NCBI GenBank assembly: GCA_964651435.1
Contig: CAZYVU010000030.1
Span: 1 to 38,452, forward strand
Direction: 5' to 3'
DNA: 38,452 bases
Origin: CAZYVU01 sp964651435
Lineage (GTDB): Bacteria > Desulfobacterota > Syntrophorhabdia > Syntrophorhabdales > CAYQXL01
In this document: positions 17,866 through 26,302 of the stretch, piece by piece
Position numbering within the stretch: the stretch's first letter is position 1
Layout of the letters: each line of letters opens with the position of its first letter
Notes under the pieces: generated by a model
Database searches by the model: none
The model's input: the letters and a program-made list of their open reading frames with translations, nothing else
What the model was told of the DNA's origin: nothing
Program-made: the position numbers and the translations under genes

Positions 17866-18997
17866 AAACGCATTCAGGCACAGGCTCCGCACGGGTCTCA
17901 CGATCCTCGGCATCACCATCGCCATCCTTGCCTTCGGACTCCTCCGTACCGTAATCGGGGCCTGGTACGCCGGCGTAGAGTCCTCGTCTGCCAATCGACT
18001 CGTGACGCGGAATGCAGTCTCGCTCATCTTTCCCCTACCGCTATCGTATAAAGACAAGATCCGTCAGATAGACGGTGTCAGCGCCGTCTCCTACGGCAAC
18101 TGGTTCGGCGGGATCTACATCGAAGAGAAGAACTTCTTTGCCAACCTTGCCGTAGAGCCCAGGACCTACCTCGCCCTGTATCCGGAGTACCTGCTACCCC
18201 CCGAGGAGCAGTCTGCCTTTTTCAGGGACAGAAAGTCATTCATAGCGGGACGGAAGCTGGCTGAGCGGTTCGGCTGGAAAATCGGGGACATAATAACCCT
18301 CAAGGGCACCATCTATCCGGGCAACTGGGAGTTCGCCATGCGCGGCGTCTACCGGGGCCGGGACCCGGGAACGGACGAAAGCCAGTTCTTTTTCCACTGG
18401 GATTATCTCAATGAGACCCTCAAGCGGGCCTCCCCCAGCAGGTCCGACAGGGTGGGATTCTATCTTATAGGGATCAGAAACCCCAACGACGCAACGCCCG
18501 TGGCCCTTGCCGTGGACGGCACCTTCAAGAACTCCCTGGCCGAGACGCTGACAGAAACGGAAAAGGCCTTTCAGATGAGCTTCGTTTCCATGTCCGATGC
18601 CATCATCACAGCCATAAAGATCATCTCCTTTGTGGTCATTGTGATTATTCTGGCTGTTGTTGCCAACACGATGGCCATGACCTCCCGGGAGCGCAGAAGC
18701 GAATACGCCGTTTTCAAGACCCTCGGCTTCGGCTCCTTCCGGATCGGCGGCCTCATCTTTGGAGAATCACTTATTATCAGCATGCTGGGCTGTCTTTCAG
18801 GAATTCTTCTCACCTTTCCCGCCGCCAAGGTTTTCATCGGGGCTGTGGGCGAATACTTTCCCGTCTTTGCCGTAGAGCCGGAAACGCTGGCGCTGGATGT
18901 GGTATTTTCGGCCGTTGTCGGCCTCCTTGCAGCCGTTGTCCCGTCCTACCAGGCCATAAGAACGCCTATTGCGGAAGGGCTGAGGAACATGGGATGA
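17840..18997 (+). CDS. FtsX/MacB-family ABC permease, first of two
   Basis: A 385-residue permease with the standard four-helix layout: TM1 near residues 18-38 (GLTILGITIAILAFGLL), a periplasmic domain of about 240 residues, then TM2-TM4 in the C-terminal third (IKIISFVVIVIILAVVANTMAM; GGLIFGESLIISMLGCLSGILL; VVFSAVVGLLAAVVPSYQAI). The start chosen is ATG 17840 (MYLLKILFRNAFRHRLRTG), where permease-type sequence begins; an upstream in-frame ATG at 17777 would only add residues read from inside the ATPase gene. Its end overlaps the next permease gene by four nt (ATGA). It probably forms a heterodimer with that protein. Confidence 0.92.
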   Translation: MYLLKILFRNAFRHRLRTGLTILGITIAILAFGLLRTVIGAWYAGVESSSANRLVTRNAVSLIFPLPLSYKDKIRQIDGVSAVSYGNWFGGIYIEEKNFFANLAVEPRTYLALYPEYLLPPEEQSAFFRDRKSFIAGRKLAERFGWKIGDIITLKGTIYPGNWEFAMRGVYRGRDPGTDESQFFFHWDYLNETLKRASPSRSDRVGFYLIGIRNPNDATPVALAVDGTFKNSLAETLTETEKAFQMSFVSMSDAIITAIKIISFVVIVIILAVVANTMAMTSRERRSEYAVFKTLGFGSFRIGGLIFGESLIISMLGCLSGILLTFPAAKVFIGAVGEYFPVFAVEPETLALDVVFSAVVGLLAAVVPSYQAIRTPIAEGLRNMG

Positions 18998-20163
18998 CAC
19001 GTATTCCCTTTGCGTACAGCTTGCGAAATCTCTGGACCAGACGGCTCACAACGATCCTGACGGCATCGGGCATGGCACTCGTCGTTTTTGTCTTCAGCGC
19101 CATTCTCATGCTCGCCCAGGGCCTGCAGCAGACGCTTGTCGAAACGGGCAGCTTCGACAATGTGGTGATCATACGAAGGTCATCGGCCTCAGAGGTACAG
19201 AGCGGCATCGAGCGCAACCAGGCCGCCATCGTGGAGACAGACCCCGAGGTAGCCACGGGGCCGGGAGGCAAGGGGCTTCTGGCCAAGGAGCTCGTTGTTC
19301 TCATCAGTCTCACCAAGAAGGACTCCGGCCAGCCTTCCAACGTAACGATCCGTGGCACCACGGAGCAGTCCCTGGCGCTCCGCCCTCAGGTCAAGTTGGT
19401 GGAAGGCCGGGCACCGAGGCCTGGGTCGACGGAGATCATGGTGGGCGCCGGCATTGCGAAGCGCTTTATGAACGCCGGCCTCGGCGACTCGCTTCGGTTC
19501 GGCATGCAGGGCTGGACCATCGTCGGTGTCTTCGACGCGGGGAAGACAGGGTTTAACTCCGAGATATGGGGCGACGTGGACCAGCTCATGCAGGCCTTCC
19601 GACGCCCCGTCTATTCCTCCGTCCTCTTCAAGCTTCGCGACTCGGGCCGGTTCGCCGACGTAAAGGCGCGCATAGAGGGCGATCCACGGTTGACCCTGGA
19701 GGCCAAGAGAGAAACGGGATATTATCTGGAACAATCGGAGATGATGGCCAAATTTCTGCGCATACTGGGCCTTACCGTAACGATCATCTTCTCGTTGGGT
19801 GCCATGATCGGTGCCATGATCACGATGTATGCGGCCGTGGCCACGAGAACGGGCGAGATCGGTACCATGAGGGCCCTGGGATTTCAGCGGAGGAGCATTC
19901 TCATCGCCTTTCTTCTCGAATCCCTGTTGTTAGGCCTCACCGGGGGTCTGGCGGGGATCATGTTTGCCTCCCTCATGCAGTTCGTATCCATCTCCACCGT
20001 CAATTTTCAGACCTTTTCAGAGCTTGCCTTTACCTTCACCCTCGATGCGGCCATTGTCACGCAGGCCCTATTCTTTTCGCTCGTCATGGGCTTCGTGGGA
20101 GGGGTTCTTCCCGCAGTGAGGGCGAGCCGGATGAACATCGTCGAATCGCTGCGGACCAACTGA
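18994..20163 (+). CDS. FtsX/MacB-family ABC permease, second of two
   Basis: A 389-residue permease of the same four-helix plan: TM1 near residues 17-40 (TTILTASGMALVVFVFSAILML), a periplasmic domain with an SGQPSNVTIRGTTEQS stretch, then TM2-TM4 (LTVTIIFSLGAMIGAMITMYAAV; SILIAFLLESLLLGLTGGLAGIM; ALFFSLVMGFVGGVLPAVRA). The GEIGTMRALGFQRRSIL loop and the ASRMNIVESLR end are classic for the family. Translation is coupled to the previous gene by an ATGA overlap. The two permeases differ clearly in their periplasmic domains, as in LolC/LolE pairs. A weak stem-loop (20174-20191) follows it. Confidence 0.93.
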   Translation: MTRIPFAYSLRNLWTRRLTTILTASGMALVVFVFSAILMLAQGLQQTLVETGSFDNVVIIRRSSASEVQSGIERNQAAIVETDPEVATGPGGKGLLAKELVVLISLTKKDSGQPSNVTIRGTTEQSLALRPQVKLVEGRAPRPGSTEIMVGAGIAKRFMNAGLGDSLRFGMQGWTIVGVFDAGKTGFNSEIWGDVDQLMQAFRRPVYSSVLFKLRDSGRFADVKARIEGDPRLTLEAKRETGYYLEQSEMMAKFLRILGLTVTIIFSLGAMIGAMITMYAAVATRTGEIGTMRALGFQRRSILIAFLLESLLLGLTGGLAGIMFASLMQFVSISTVNFQTFSELAFTFTLDAAIVTQALFFSLVMGFVGGVLPAVRASRMNIVESLRTN

Positions 20164-20173
20164 CACGGGCACC

Positions 20174-20191
20174 GGCAAGAAGAAACTTGCC
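20174..20191. terminator. Weak stem-loop after the ABC exporter operon
   Basis: GGCAAG-AAGAAA-CTTGCC forms a six-base stem with a six-base loop just after the second permease stop. There is no run of T after it, so it is at best a processing or pausing site, not a convincing intrinsic terminator. Confidence 0.2.
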
Positions 20192-20242
20192 AATTGTCCC
20201 CATCTATCGCATAATTGAGTAAAAGCTCTTTGGGAGGCTATC

Positions 20243-21070
20243 ATGACGGATTTGGCCATCTCGCTTGATCGGCTGGTTGCGGTGTATCTCATTCCGGCAG
20301 GGTGGAAGATTCTCGGTGCCATCGTCGTCTGGGTCACCGGCAGTTGGGCCATAAATGTCATCAGCAGACTGTCCAGCCAGGGCATGCGGGCTCGCAGACT
20401 GGACGCCACGCTCATCAAGTACTTTGAGGCGGCCATCCGGGTCATTCTCCGAATCGTCCTCGTTATCGCCATTTTGGCCATTTTCGGGATTCAGACCACC
20501 TCCTTCGTCGCCCTGCTCGCTGCAGCGGGCGTTGCCATCGGCATGGCCTGGGGCGGCCTTCTGGCCAACTTTGCCGCCGGCGCCTTTCTGCTCATCCTGA
20601 GACCCTTTCAGGTGGGTGACATGATCAGTGCCGCAGGGGTGACGGGCGACGTCAGGGAGTTAGGCCTTTTCGCAACGACCATTGACACCGTCGACAATCT
20701 TAGGGTTGTCGTGGGCAATAATAAGATCCTCTCCGACAACATCGTCAACTACACACATAACCCCTATCGCAGGGTAGACCTGAAAGCGCAGCTCGCTCAC
20801 GGCGTCGACGTGCAGGACGCCGTCAGGAGGCTCTCCGAAACGCTGAAATTGATCCCCAACGTCGTCGACACCCCTGCGCCGTCCGTGGAGATTCTTGAAT
20901 TCAATCTTGCAGGGCCCGTTCTCGCTGTACGCCCCTTTTGCCACAACAACAATTATTGGCAGGTCTTCTTTGATACAAACAAGGCCATCCAAGAGGTAGG
21001 CGCCGCAGCGGGCTATCCGGTACCCTGGACACAGCAGGTCATCCACTACAGGCAATCGGAGGGAAAATAG
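20243..21070 (+). CDS. mscS: Small-conductance mechanosensitive channel MscS
   Basis: A 275-residue protein close to E. coli MscS (286). Three N-terminal helices occur; the pore helix reads AAAGVAIGMAWGGLLANFAAGAF, matching the glycine/alanine packing of MscS TM3, and is followed by LRPFQVGDMISAAGVTGDVRELGLFATTI, the beta-domain entry. The hinge normally read as PNG is GNN here (VVGNNKILSDNIVNY). It opens on membrane tension and relieves hypo-osmotic shock. GGGAGG lies seven nt before the ATG. It stands between the exporter operon and trkA, separated from trkA by 138 nt in which no clear promoter was found. Confidence 0.94.
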   Translation: MTDLAISLDRLVAVYLIPAGWKILGAIVVWVTGSWAINVISRLSSQGMRARRLDATLIKYFEAAIRVILRIVLVIAILAIFGIQTTSFVALLAAAGVAIGMAWGGLLANFAAGAFLLILRPFQVGDMISAAGVTGDVRELGLFATTIDTVDNLRVVVGNNKILSDNIVNYTHNPYRRVDLKAQLAHGVDVQDAVRRLSETLKLIPNVVDTPAPSVEILEFNLAGPVLAVRPFCHNNNYWQVFFDTNKAIQEVGAAAGYPVPWTQQVIHYRQSEGK

Positions 21071-21208
21071 CAGGGCTTGGTGCCCGGGATTGCCTTCGAG
21101 GCCGCGATACAGCCATCGGGATACAACTGAGAAAGCGGCCGCACTGTCCCGTTGCCCCGCCCCGCCTGTGTTGCCGTTTATGAGATTGATGCCAAGAGGT
21201 CTATAGCA

Positions 21209-22552
21209 ATGCGGATTATCATTATCGGCGCCGGAGAGATAGGGTTTTACCTTGCCAAACGGCTCTCCTTCGAAAAACATAACCTCATCATTATTGACGA
21301 GGACCCCGAAAAGTGCGCCAAGGCACAGGAGGCCCTCGACATCGTGGCCGTGCAGGGCAGCGGATCGAGCCAGAGCGTCCTGCGTGAGGCGGAGCTGGAG
21401 GGTGCCGACATGCTTATCGCTGCCTCTGCCCGGGACGAAGTAAACATCCTTGCCTGCATGTTCGCCTCCAGAGCGGGTGTGGGCCTTAAGGTAGCCAGGG
21501 TGCGCGACGCCGATCTCTACAGCCCCTCGTCGCTCCTCAAGCCACAGGATATCGGCGTAGACCTGCTTATTCACCCGGAGGCAGAGGTGGTTGAGGAGGT
21601 GATCCGGCTGCTCATGCGGTCCGTGGCGTCGGAGATCATCGAGTTCGAGAGCGGGAAGATACTTTTCGTTGGCCTCAAGCTGGACAAGGAGTGCCCCTAC
21701 CTCAACTATCAGCTCAAGAGCTTCGGCGCCGAAGAGATCAGGAGAAAGTTCCGCATCGTGGCTATGAAGAAGGGAGAGACCACAATCATCCCTGGCGGCA
21801 ACGACTATCTGAACAACAACGATCAGCTTTTTGTGGTCACAAAGGCCGATGATCTCCCCGAGCTGCTCGCCATGACGGGCCGCTCAGACCGTGCACTGGA
21901 GAAGATCATGGTTCTCGGGGGAGGACGGATAGGCCTGGGCGTAGCCCAAAGCCTCGAGGACAGCGACCTCGACGTAACCCTTGTGGAGGCCGACAAGGAA
22001 CGGTCCAGAAAGGCTGCGGGCCAACTGAAGAAGTCTATGGTTCTTCAGGCCGATGGCACTGAGTTCGACGTTCTGGCGCGCGAGGGGATACTGGAAATGG
22101 ATGCCTTCGTGGCCCTAACGAACGATGACGAGACGAACATTATCTCGTGTCTTCTGGCAAGGCACCTGGGGGTCAAGAAGACGATCGCGCTCGTCAACAG
22201 ATTGGAATACCTGCCTCTCATGTCCGTCATCGGCATCGACTCAACGGTTAACGTCCGTCTTGCAACAGCCAACGCCATTCTTCGCCTCATCCGGAGGGGA
22301 CAGGTCGTGTCCATGGCGACCTTTCAGGGCATAGACGCAGAAGCCATCGAATATGAGGCCAAAGAGTCGGGGAAGCTGGTAGGAAAGCCCTTGAGCAAGC
22401 TCCGCTTTCCTGAAGGTACTGTGGTGGCGCACATCGTCCGGGGCAAGGACGCCTTCGTCCCCCACGGAGAAAGCGTAATCCTGCCCGGGGACCGCGTCAT
22501 CTTCTTTGCCCTTCCCCAGGCCCTTCCCTCCCTGGAGGCAAAGTTTCTGTAA
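21209..22552 (+). CDS. trkA: Trk potassium uptake regulator TrkA
   Basis: A 447-residue peripheral cytoplasmic protein with two RCK units. Unit one (residues ~1-220) begins MRIIIIGAGEIGFYLAKRL with the nucleotide-binding GxGxxG and an acidic residue at the end of beta-2 (IIIDED). Unit two (~228-447) begins IMVLGGGRIGLGVAQSL and has VTLVEADKE. Each is followed by a TrkA-C domain. It binds NAD(H) and/or ATP and gates the TrkH channel. ATG 21209 is preferred over an upstream in-frame start because the Rossmann fold begins exactly there. Length is close to E. coli TrkA (458). trkH follows within 17 nt. Confidence 0.96.
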   Translation: MRIIIIGAGEIGFYLAKRLSFEKHNLIIIDEDPEKCAKAQEALDIVAVQGSGSSQSVLREAELEGADMLIAASARDEVNILACMFASRAGVGLKVARVRDADLYSPSSLLKPQDIGVDLLIHPEAEVVEEVIRLLMRSVASEIIEFESGKILFVGLKLDKECPYLNYQLKSFGAEEIRRKFRIVAMKKGETTIIPGGNDYLNNNDQLFVVTKADDLPELLAMTGRSDRALEKIMVLGGGRIGLGVAQSLEDSDLDVTLVEADKERSRKAAGQLKKSMVLQADGTEFDVLAREGILEMDAFVALTNDDETNIISCLLARHLGVKKTIALVNRLEYLPLMSVIGIDSTVNVRLATANAILRLIRRGQVVSMATFQGIDAEAIEYEAKESGKLVGKPLSKLRFPEGTVVAHIVRGKDAFVPHGESVILPGDRVIFFALPQALPSLEAKFL

Positions 22553-22568
22553 TGACGGTTGCCGGCCC

Positions 22569-24008
22569 TTGAAAGTCTCGAACATCGTCTATGCCCTGTC
22601 GCGCCTCTGGGTGCTCCTGGGGGCCTCCTATGTCCTGCCGCTCGCCTTCTCCATCGCCTTCCGGGACGGCCTACATTTCGTTTTCCTGGCCCATATTGCA
22701 GGGCTCCTGGGCCTCAGCCTTCTGTCAAGGGTCTTCAGGATAGCCCCCAGGGAGCTTACCATCAGGGAAGGCTTTCTCATCGTTACCATCTGCTGGGTCT
22801 CCTTCACCGTTTTCGGGGCCACACCTTTTATGGTGACCGGGTATATCCCGTCCTTCACGGACGCCTTCTTCGAAACCATGTCCGGCTTCAGCACCACGGG
22901 GGCGACAATCCTCACAGACATTGAAAGGTTGCCGAAGAGCCTCCTCCTCTGGCGTAACATGACCCAATGGCTCGGCGGGATGGGGGTCATTGCGCTGGCC
23001 GTGGCGGTCTTTCCCTTTCTCGGGGTCGGAGGAACACAGTTGTTTAAGGCTGAGGTGCCGGGCCCCACAAAAGACAAGATTTCCCCGAGAATCAGCGAGA
23101 CGGCAAAGCTCCTTTGGGCCGTCTATCTTCTGCTCACGGTGGCCCAAACCGCACTGCTCATGGCAGGCGGCCTCTCGCTTTTTGACGCACTCTGCGTCAC
23201 CTTCGGGACCCTGGCAACGGGGGGTTTCGTGCCGCACAACGCCAGCATCGCAGCCTTTCCCTCCCCTTACGTTCAGTATATCATCACCTTTTTCATGTTC
23301 TGTGCCGGCGTCAATTTCAGCCTTCATTTCTGGGCCCTCAAGGGAAAGGTTGACCGTTACTACCGCAACCCCGAGTTTCGGTGTTACGCCGGTATTATTG
23401 GAGGCGCCTTCCTCATCATTCTCGCAACACGGTACTTTCATGGAACGCCCTTTTCGGAGAGTGCCGTCAGAGGCTCCCTCTTTCAGGTAGTCTCCATCAT
23501 CACCACCACCGGATTCATCACAGAGGATTACGAGCACTGGCCCTTTGCCACACAGGTTATTCTCATACTGCTCATGGTCGTCGGCGGATGTGCCGGGTCG
23601 ACGGGCGGCGCCATGAAAAATGTTCGGATTCTCGTACTTTTCAAGTATTGCGGCGCCGAGCTGAAGAGGCTTTTTTACCCCCACGGCGTCTTCCCTGTCA
23701 AGCTTGAGTACCGGCCCGTACCGGAGGGGATCGTTCTCAACATTATGGGTTTCATAGCGATGTATGCCCTCTTCTTCGTTTTCGGAACCCTCGCCATGGC
23801 CATCCTGGGCCTCGATATCGACACGTCCATCGGGGCCGTTGCCGCAACCCTCGGGAACGTGGGGCCGGGGCTCGGCACGGTAGGGCCTGTAGACAACTTT
23901 GCCCATGTGCCCACCCTGGGCAAGTGGGTTCTCTCATTTCTGATGCTGGCAGGACGGCTCGAGATCTATACGGTGGTGGTAATATTCATGCCCAGATTCT
24001 GGAAATGA
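22569..24008 (+). CDS. trkH: Trk potassium uptake channel subunit TrkH
   Basis: About 479 residues, near the 483 of E. coli TrkH. The four pore-loop filters of the Trk/Ktr family are visible: SGFSTTGATIL (~105), FGTLATGGF (~214), SIITTTGFI (~312) and TLGNVGPGLG (~430). The GCAGSTGGAMKNVR turn after the sixth helix is also typical. It takes up K+ under control of TrkA. The start is taken as TTG 22569, after the trkA stop; the reading frame stays open to TTG 22506 inside trkA, but that would add 21 residues without family character. No good ribosome binding site precedes either codon, so the start is uncertain. Confidence 0.95.
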   Translation: MKVSNIVYALSRLWVLLGASYVLPLAFSIAFRDGLHFVFLAHIAGLLGLSLLSRVFRIAPRELTIREGFLIVTICWVSFTVFGATPFMVTGYIPSFTDAFFETMSGFSTTGATILTDIERLPKSLLLWRNMTQWLGGMGVIALAVAVFPFLGVGGTQLFKAEVPGPTKDKISPRISETAKLLWAVYLLLTVAQTALLMAGGLSLFDALCVTFGTLATGGFVPHNASIAAFPSPYVQYIITFFMFCAGVNFSLHFWALKGKVDRYYRNPEFRCYAGIIGGAFLIILATRYFHGTPFSESAVRGSLFQVVSIITTTGFITEDYEHWPFATQVILILLMVVGGCAGSTGGAMKNVRILVLFKYCGAELKRLFYPHGVFPVKLEYRPVPEGIVLNIMGFIAMYALFFVFGTLAMAILGLDIDTSIGAVAATLGNVGPGLGTVGPVDNFAHVPTLGKWVLSFLMLAGRLEIYTVVVIFMPRFWK

Positions 24009-24110
24009 TTACAGCACTGCCGGTTCCACACCCGGGAGGTCGCTCAGGACAAGTCCGCTTTGATCTCTCTCTTCGAGCAGCACCTCATCTGCAAGTACTG
24101 TTGTTCTGCT

Positions 24111-24130
24111 CATAAAGAGTCCTCTTTATG
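24111..24130. promoter_or_regulatory. Perfect 20-bp palindrome upstream of the MNT/HEPN remnant
   Basis: CATAAAGAG-TC-CTCTTTATG is a perfect nine-base inverted repeat around a two-base centre. It lies about 100 nt after trkH and 92 nt before the nucleotidyltransferase gene. A two-base centre makes a poor RNA hairpin but a normal operator half-site spacing, and no T-run follows. It may be the autoregulatory operator of the old toxin-antitoxin pair, or a site for another regulator. Confidence 0.4.
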
Positions 24131-24221
24131 CATGCTGTATGATAGATGACTCTCTGTCAACCGGCAAGGCAATCGTGATCCGCAATATGTGAATGGCAAA
24201 CGGCCCACAAGGAGAATGAAA

Positions 24222-24539
24222 ATGCCTGGTGCGGCGGAAATAGCGATGGAAACTTTTGACAAGATTAAAGAAACTATATCCAAAAACAAGACTGAGCTTT
24301 CAGAGACCTTCAAGACAACATCTATCGGCCTTTTTGGCCCATCCGCACGCGGAGAACAAAAGGCAACCAGCGATATCGACATTCTGGGAGAGTTCCGGGA
24401 GGCTGTTAGTCTGCTCGGGTTGGTGAGAGCAGAAAACTACCTTAGCGATATTCTCAAGGCAAAAGTCGATCTTGTGCCGAAGGAAGATATGAGGCCCGAA
24501 CTCAGAGAGAGGATCCTTGCCGAGGTAATCTATCTATGA
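24222..24539 (+). CDS. MNT-type nucleotidyltransferase (antitoxin-like), altered catalytic motif
   Basis: A 105-residue protein with the minimal nucleotidyltransferase fold: GLFGPSARGE at residues 36-45 and SDIDIL at 50-55, then KVDLV near the C-terminus. MntA antitoxins use a GS-x10-DxD motif to AMPylate their HEPN toxin; here D51 and D53 are present but the serine of GS is replaced by proline (P40). It is followed at a four-nt overlap by a HEPN gene remnant, the usual MNT-HEPN order. AAGGAG stands seven nt before ATG 24222; ATG 24216 is too close to it. Function is doubtful given the motif change and the broken partner. Confidence 0.82.
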   Translation: MPGAAEIAMETFDKIKETISKNKTELSETFKTTSIGLFGPSARGEQKATSDIDILGEFREAVSLLGLVRAENYLSDILKAKVDLVPKEDMRPELRERILAEVIYL

Positions 24540-24700
24540 CAAGAGACATTTCGCTGTATGTCAAGGACATGCTGGAGGCGGTGGAGAAAGCCGAGATGTT
24601 CGTGGGCACCACGACATGCGACGAGTTCAATCTCGATGCCCATCCCTATATCGTTGAGATACTCAACGAGCGTGGAGATGCAGGTCCGACAGACGTAAGA
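24536..24700 (+). pseudogene. Truncated HEPN/HepT (DUF86) toxin gene
   Basis: The first ~38 codons (RDISLYVKDMLEAVEKAEMFV, then CDEF) match the N-terminal helix of HepT/DUF86 toxins, which are partners of MNT antitoxins. After that the family's RNLEIIGEA-type helix is not recognisable, and the catalytic RxxxxHxY never appears. The reading frame stays open only because it runs into the antisense of the diguanylate cyclase gene and stops at 25159. The end given here is approximate: the point where recognisable or plausible coding sequence stops. The ATGA overlap with the upstream gene is intact. I read it as a 3'-deleted remnant. Confidence 0.7.
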
Positions 24701-24754
24701 GGAATATCTCCTTCTCCGCCGCCTTCTTCGCCCGTTCGACCCTTTTCGGGCTTC

Positions 24755-26203
24755 CTACCCCTCGCTGATGGTGCGGTTGCGGCCCGCTGCCTTTGCGGCG
24801 TAGAGGGCCTGGTCGGCGCGTCCCAAGGCTTCATCCGTAGCCTCGCCGACACCAAGGCCGGCAACACCCAAGCTTATCGTGACCTGGACTCCACCGCCTT
24901 CGATGACTATGTTCTCCTCTGCAATGGCCGACCGAATGCCCTCTGCAACAGCGAAGGCCTCAGGGAGGCTGCATTCCCGCAGTATGGCCAGAAACTCGTC
25001 ACCACCCCAACGGCACAGGATGTCGGACCCCCGCAGCCTCGCCTTTGCAGCTTTTGCCACCTTCACAATTACTTGGTCGCCGGCAATGTGTCCCCGGGTG
25101 TCGTTGACCGTCTTCAAGTTGTCGATATCGAACAGAACGAAGGAATAGGGTCTCGATGAACGTTTCTGCTCAAATCTGATTTGCCGGATAAGAATCTCGA
25201 ACCCTTGCCGGTTGTAGAGCCCCGTGAGCTTGTCCGTTGTCGCCATCTCCTCCAGTCTCGACTGAAACCTGTTGATTGTCATCGTGGAGGCCAGGATGAC
25301 GAGAATGGTGATGGCCGCGCATATGGCGAGGTTGAGCGCAAGGGTCTTCCTGATTCCCAGGAGGGCCTCGCCTTCGGCTTTCTCCACGAGAAGGTACCAG
25401 TTCAGCTCCGGTATGAAGCGGACGTTGAGGAGCTTGGTCTGGCCGCCCGACGCATAGACGAACGATCCTGCTCCCTCCCTGACGATGCGGCTTGCCAAAG
25501 CAGACAACCCTTCAAGGTCTCGCAGATGTTTACCTACCAGGTTCGTCCGCCCTGCTGCGACAATAATCTTCCCCTCTTTGTTCACGAAAAAGATGTTCCG
25601 GCGGTAACGCTCCTGATACTCATTGATAAGCTTCTTTACGGCATCAACGGTGAGGCTTACCCCCGTGGCGGCTATGAAACGGCCTTCGTAGTCAAAAACC
25701 CGGTAATTGATGAAGATGGTCATGGCGTCCTTGTTTGCCAGGTCCGGATCGACGTTGATCTCATAGGGCTCCTTCATCTGTCGGACCCGGAAATACCAGA
25801 CGTCACGCCATTCCGATTCGCTTACCTTTTTCAGGATACCGTCGCCATAATAGTAGAACCTCGTCTTGTCCGAGACCAGAAAGGCCGTACCGGCATCGTA
25901 GCGGGCCTGTATCTCCCCCAGATACCGCGCTATCTTCTTCACGTCCCGCTCTCCCTCCAGAATCCAGTCGCGAACAAAGGTGTCGGTAGCCATCATGGAG
26001 GATGCGAAAATGGGCCTGATGAGATCCTTCTGGATCTCCGAATAGATGTTGTCGGCCGTGATGGGAAGCTCGTTTTCAACGATACCTCCCCGAATGGCCG
26101 CCTTGGATACGAAATAGCTGGCAAGCGATGTGGCGAGAAAACCGACCGTAAGGAGGATGGAGGTGAATATAATCAATTTCTTTTTTTCGCTGCTGTAGTA
26201 CAA
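24755..26203 (-). CDS. Membrane diguanylate cyclase with periplasmic Cache sensor and GGDEF domain
   Basis: A 482-residue enzyme making cyclic di-GMP from two GTP. TM1 lies at residues ~9-31 (KLIIFTSILLTVGFLATSLASYF), a double-Cache-like periplasmic sensor at ~35-275 (FYYYGDGILKKV, FINYRVFDYEGRFIAATGVSL, IIVAAGRTNLVGKHL), TM2 at ~282-308, and the GGDEF domain at ~325-482. The active motif GGDEF is intact at 400-404, and the inhibitory I-site RxxD (RGSD, 391-394) is five residues upstream as in feedback-regulated enzymes. The start is taken as TTG 26203, with GGAAGG eight nt upstream; the longer frame to 26320 lacks family character. Cache sensors usually bind small carboxylates or amino acids. 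Confidence 0.92.
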   Translation of the reverse strand: MYYSSEKKKLIIFTSILLTVGFLATSLASYFVSKAAIRGGIVENELPITADNIYSEIQKDLIRPIFASSMMATDTFVRDWILEGERDVKKIARYLGEIQARYDAGTAFLVSDKTRFYYYGDGILKKVSESEWRDVWYFRVRQMKEPYEINVDPDLANKDAMTIFINYRVFDYEGRFIAATGVSLTVDAVKKLINEYQERYRRNIFFVNKEGKIIVAAGRTNLVGKHLRDLEGLSALASRIVREGAGSFVYASGGQTKLLNVRFIPELNWYLLVEKAEGEALLGIRKTLALNLAICAAITILVILASTMTINRFQSRLEEMATTDKLTGLYNRQGFEILIRQIRFEQKRSSRPYSFVLFDIDNLKTVNDTRGHIAGDQVIVKVAKAAKARLRGSDILCRWGGDEFLAILRECSLPEAFAVAEGIRSAIAEENIVIEGGGVQVTISLGVAGLGVGEATDEALGRADQALYAAKAAGRNRTISEG

Positions 26204-26302
26204 GATGCCTGCCTTCCTTTCTGTGAAAGGGTAGCACAACAAAGCGTCCTCGTCGAGCAGGCCCGACGTTTCGGTCTCTCGGCGAACCGCTCCACGTGTC
26301 CG

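Noticed and set aside
20174..20191. Intrinsic terminator after the exporter operon
   Set aside because: The stem is only six bases and no T-run follows, so I kept it only as a weak stem-loop.
22725..23906. A 393-codon minus-strand frame opposite trkH
   Set aside because: trkH has all four selectivity-filter motifs; the opposite frame has none and is highly charged shadow sequence.
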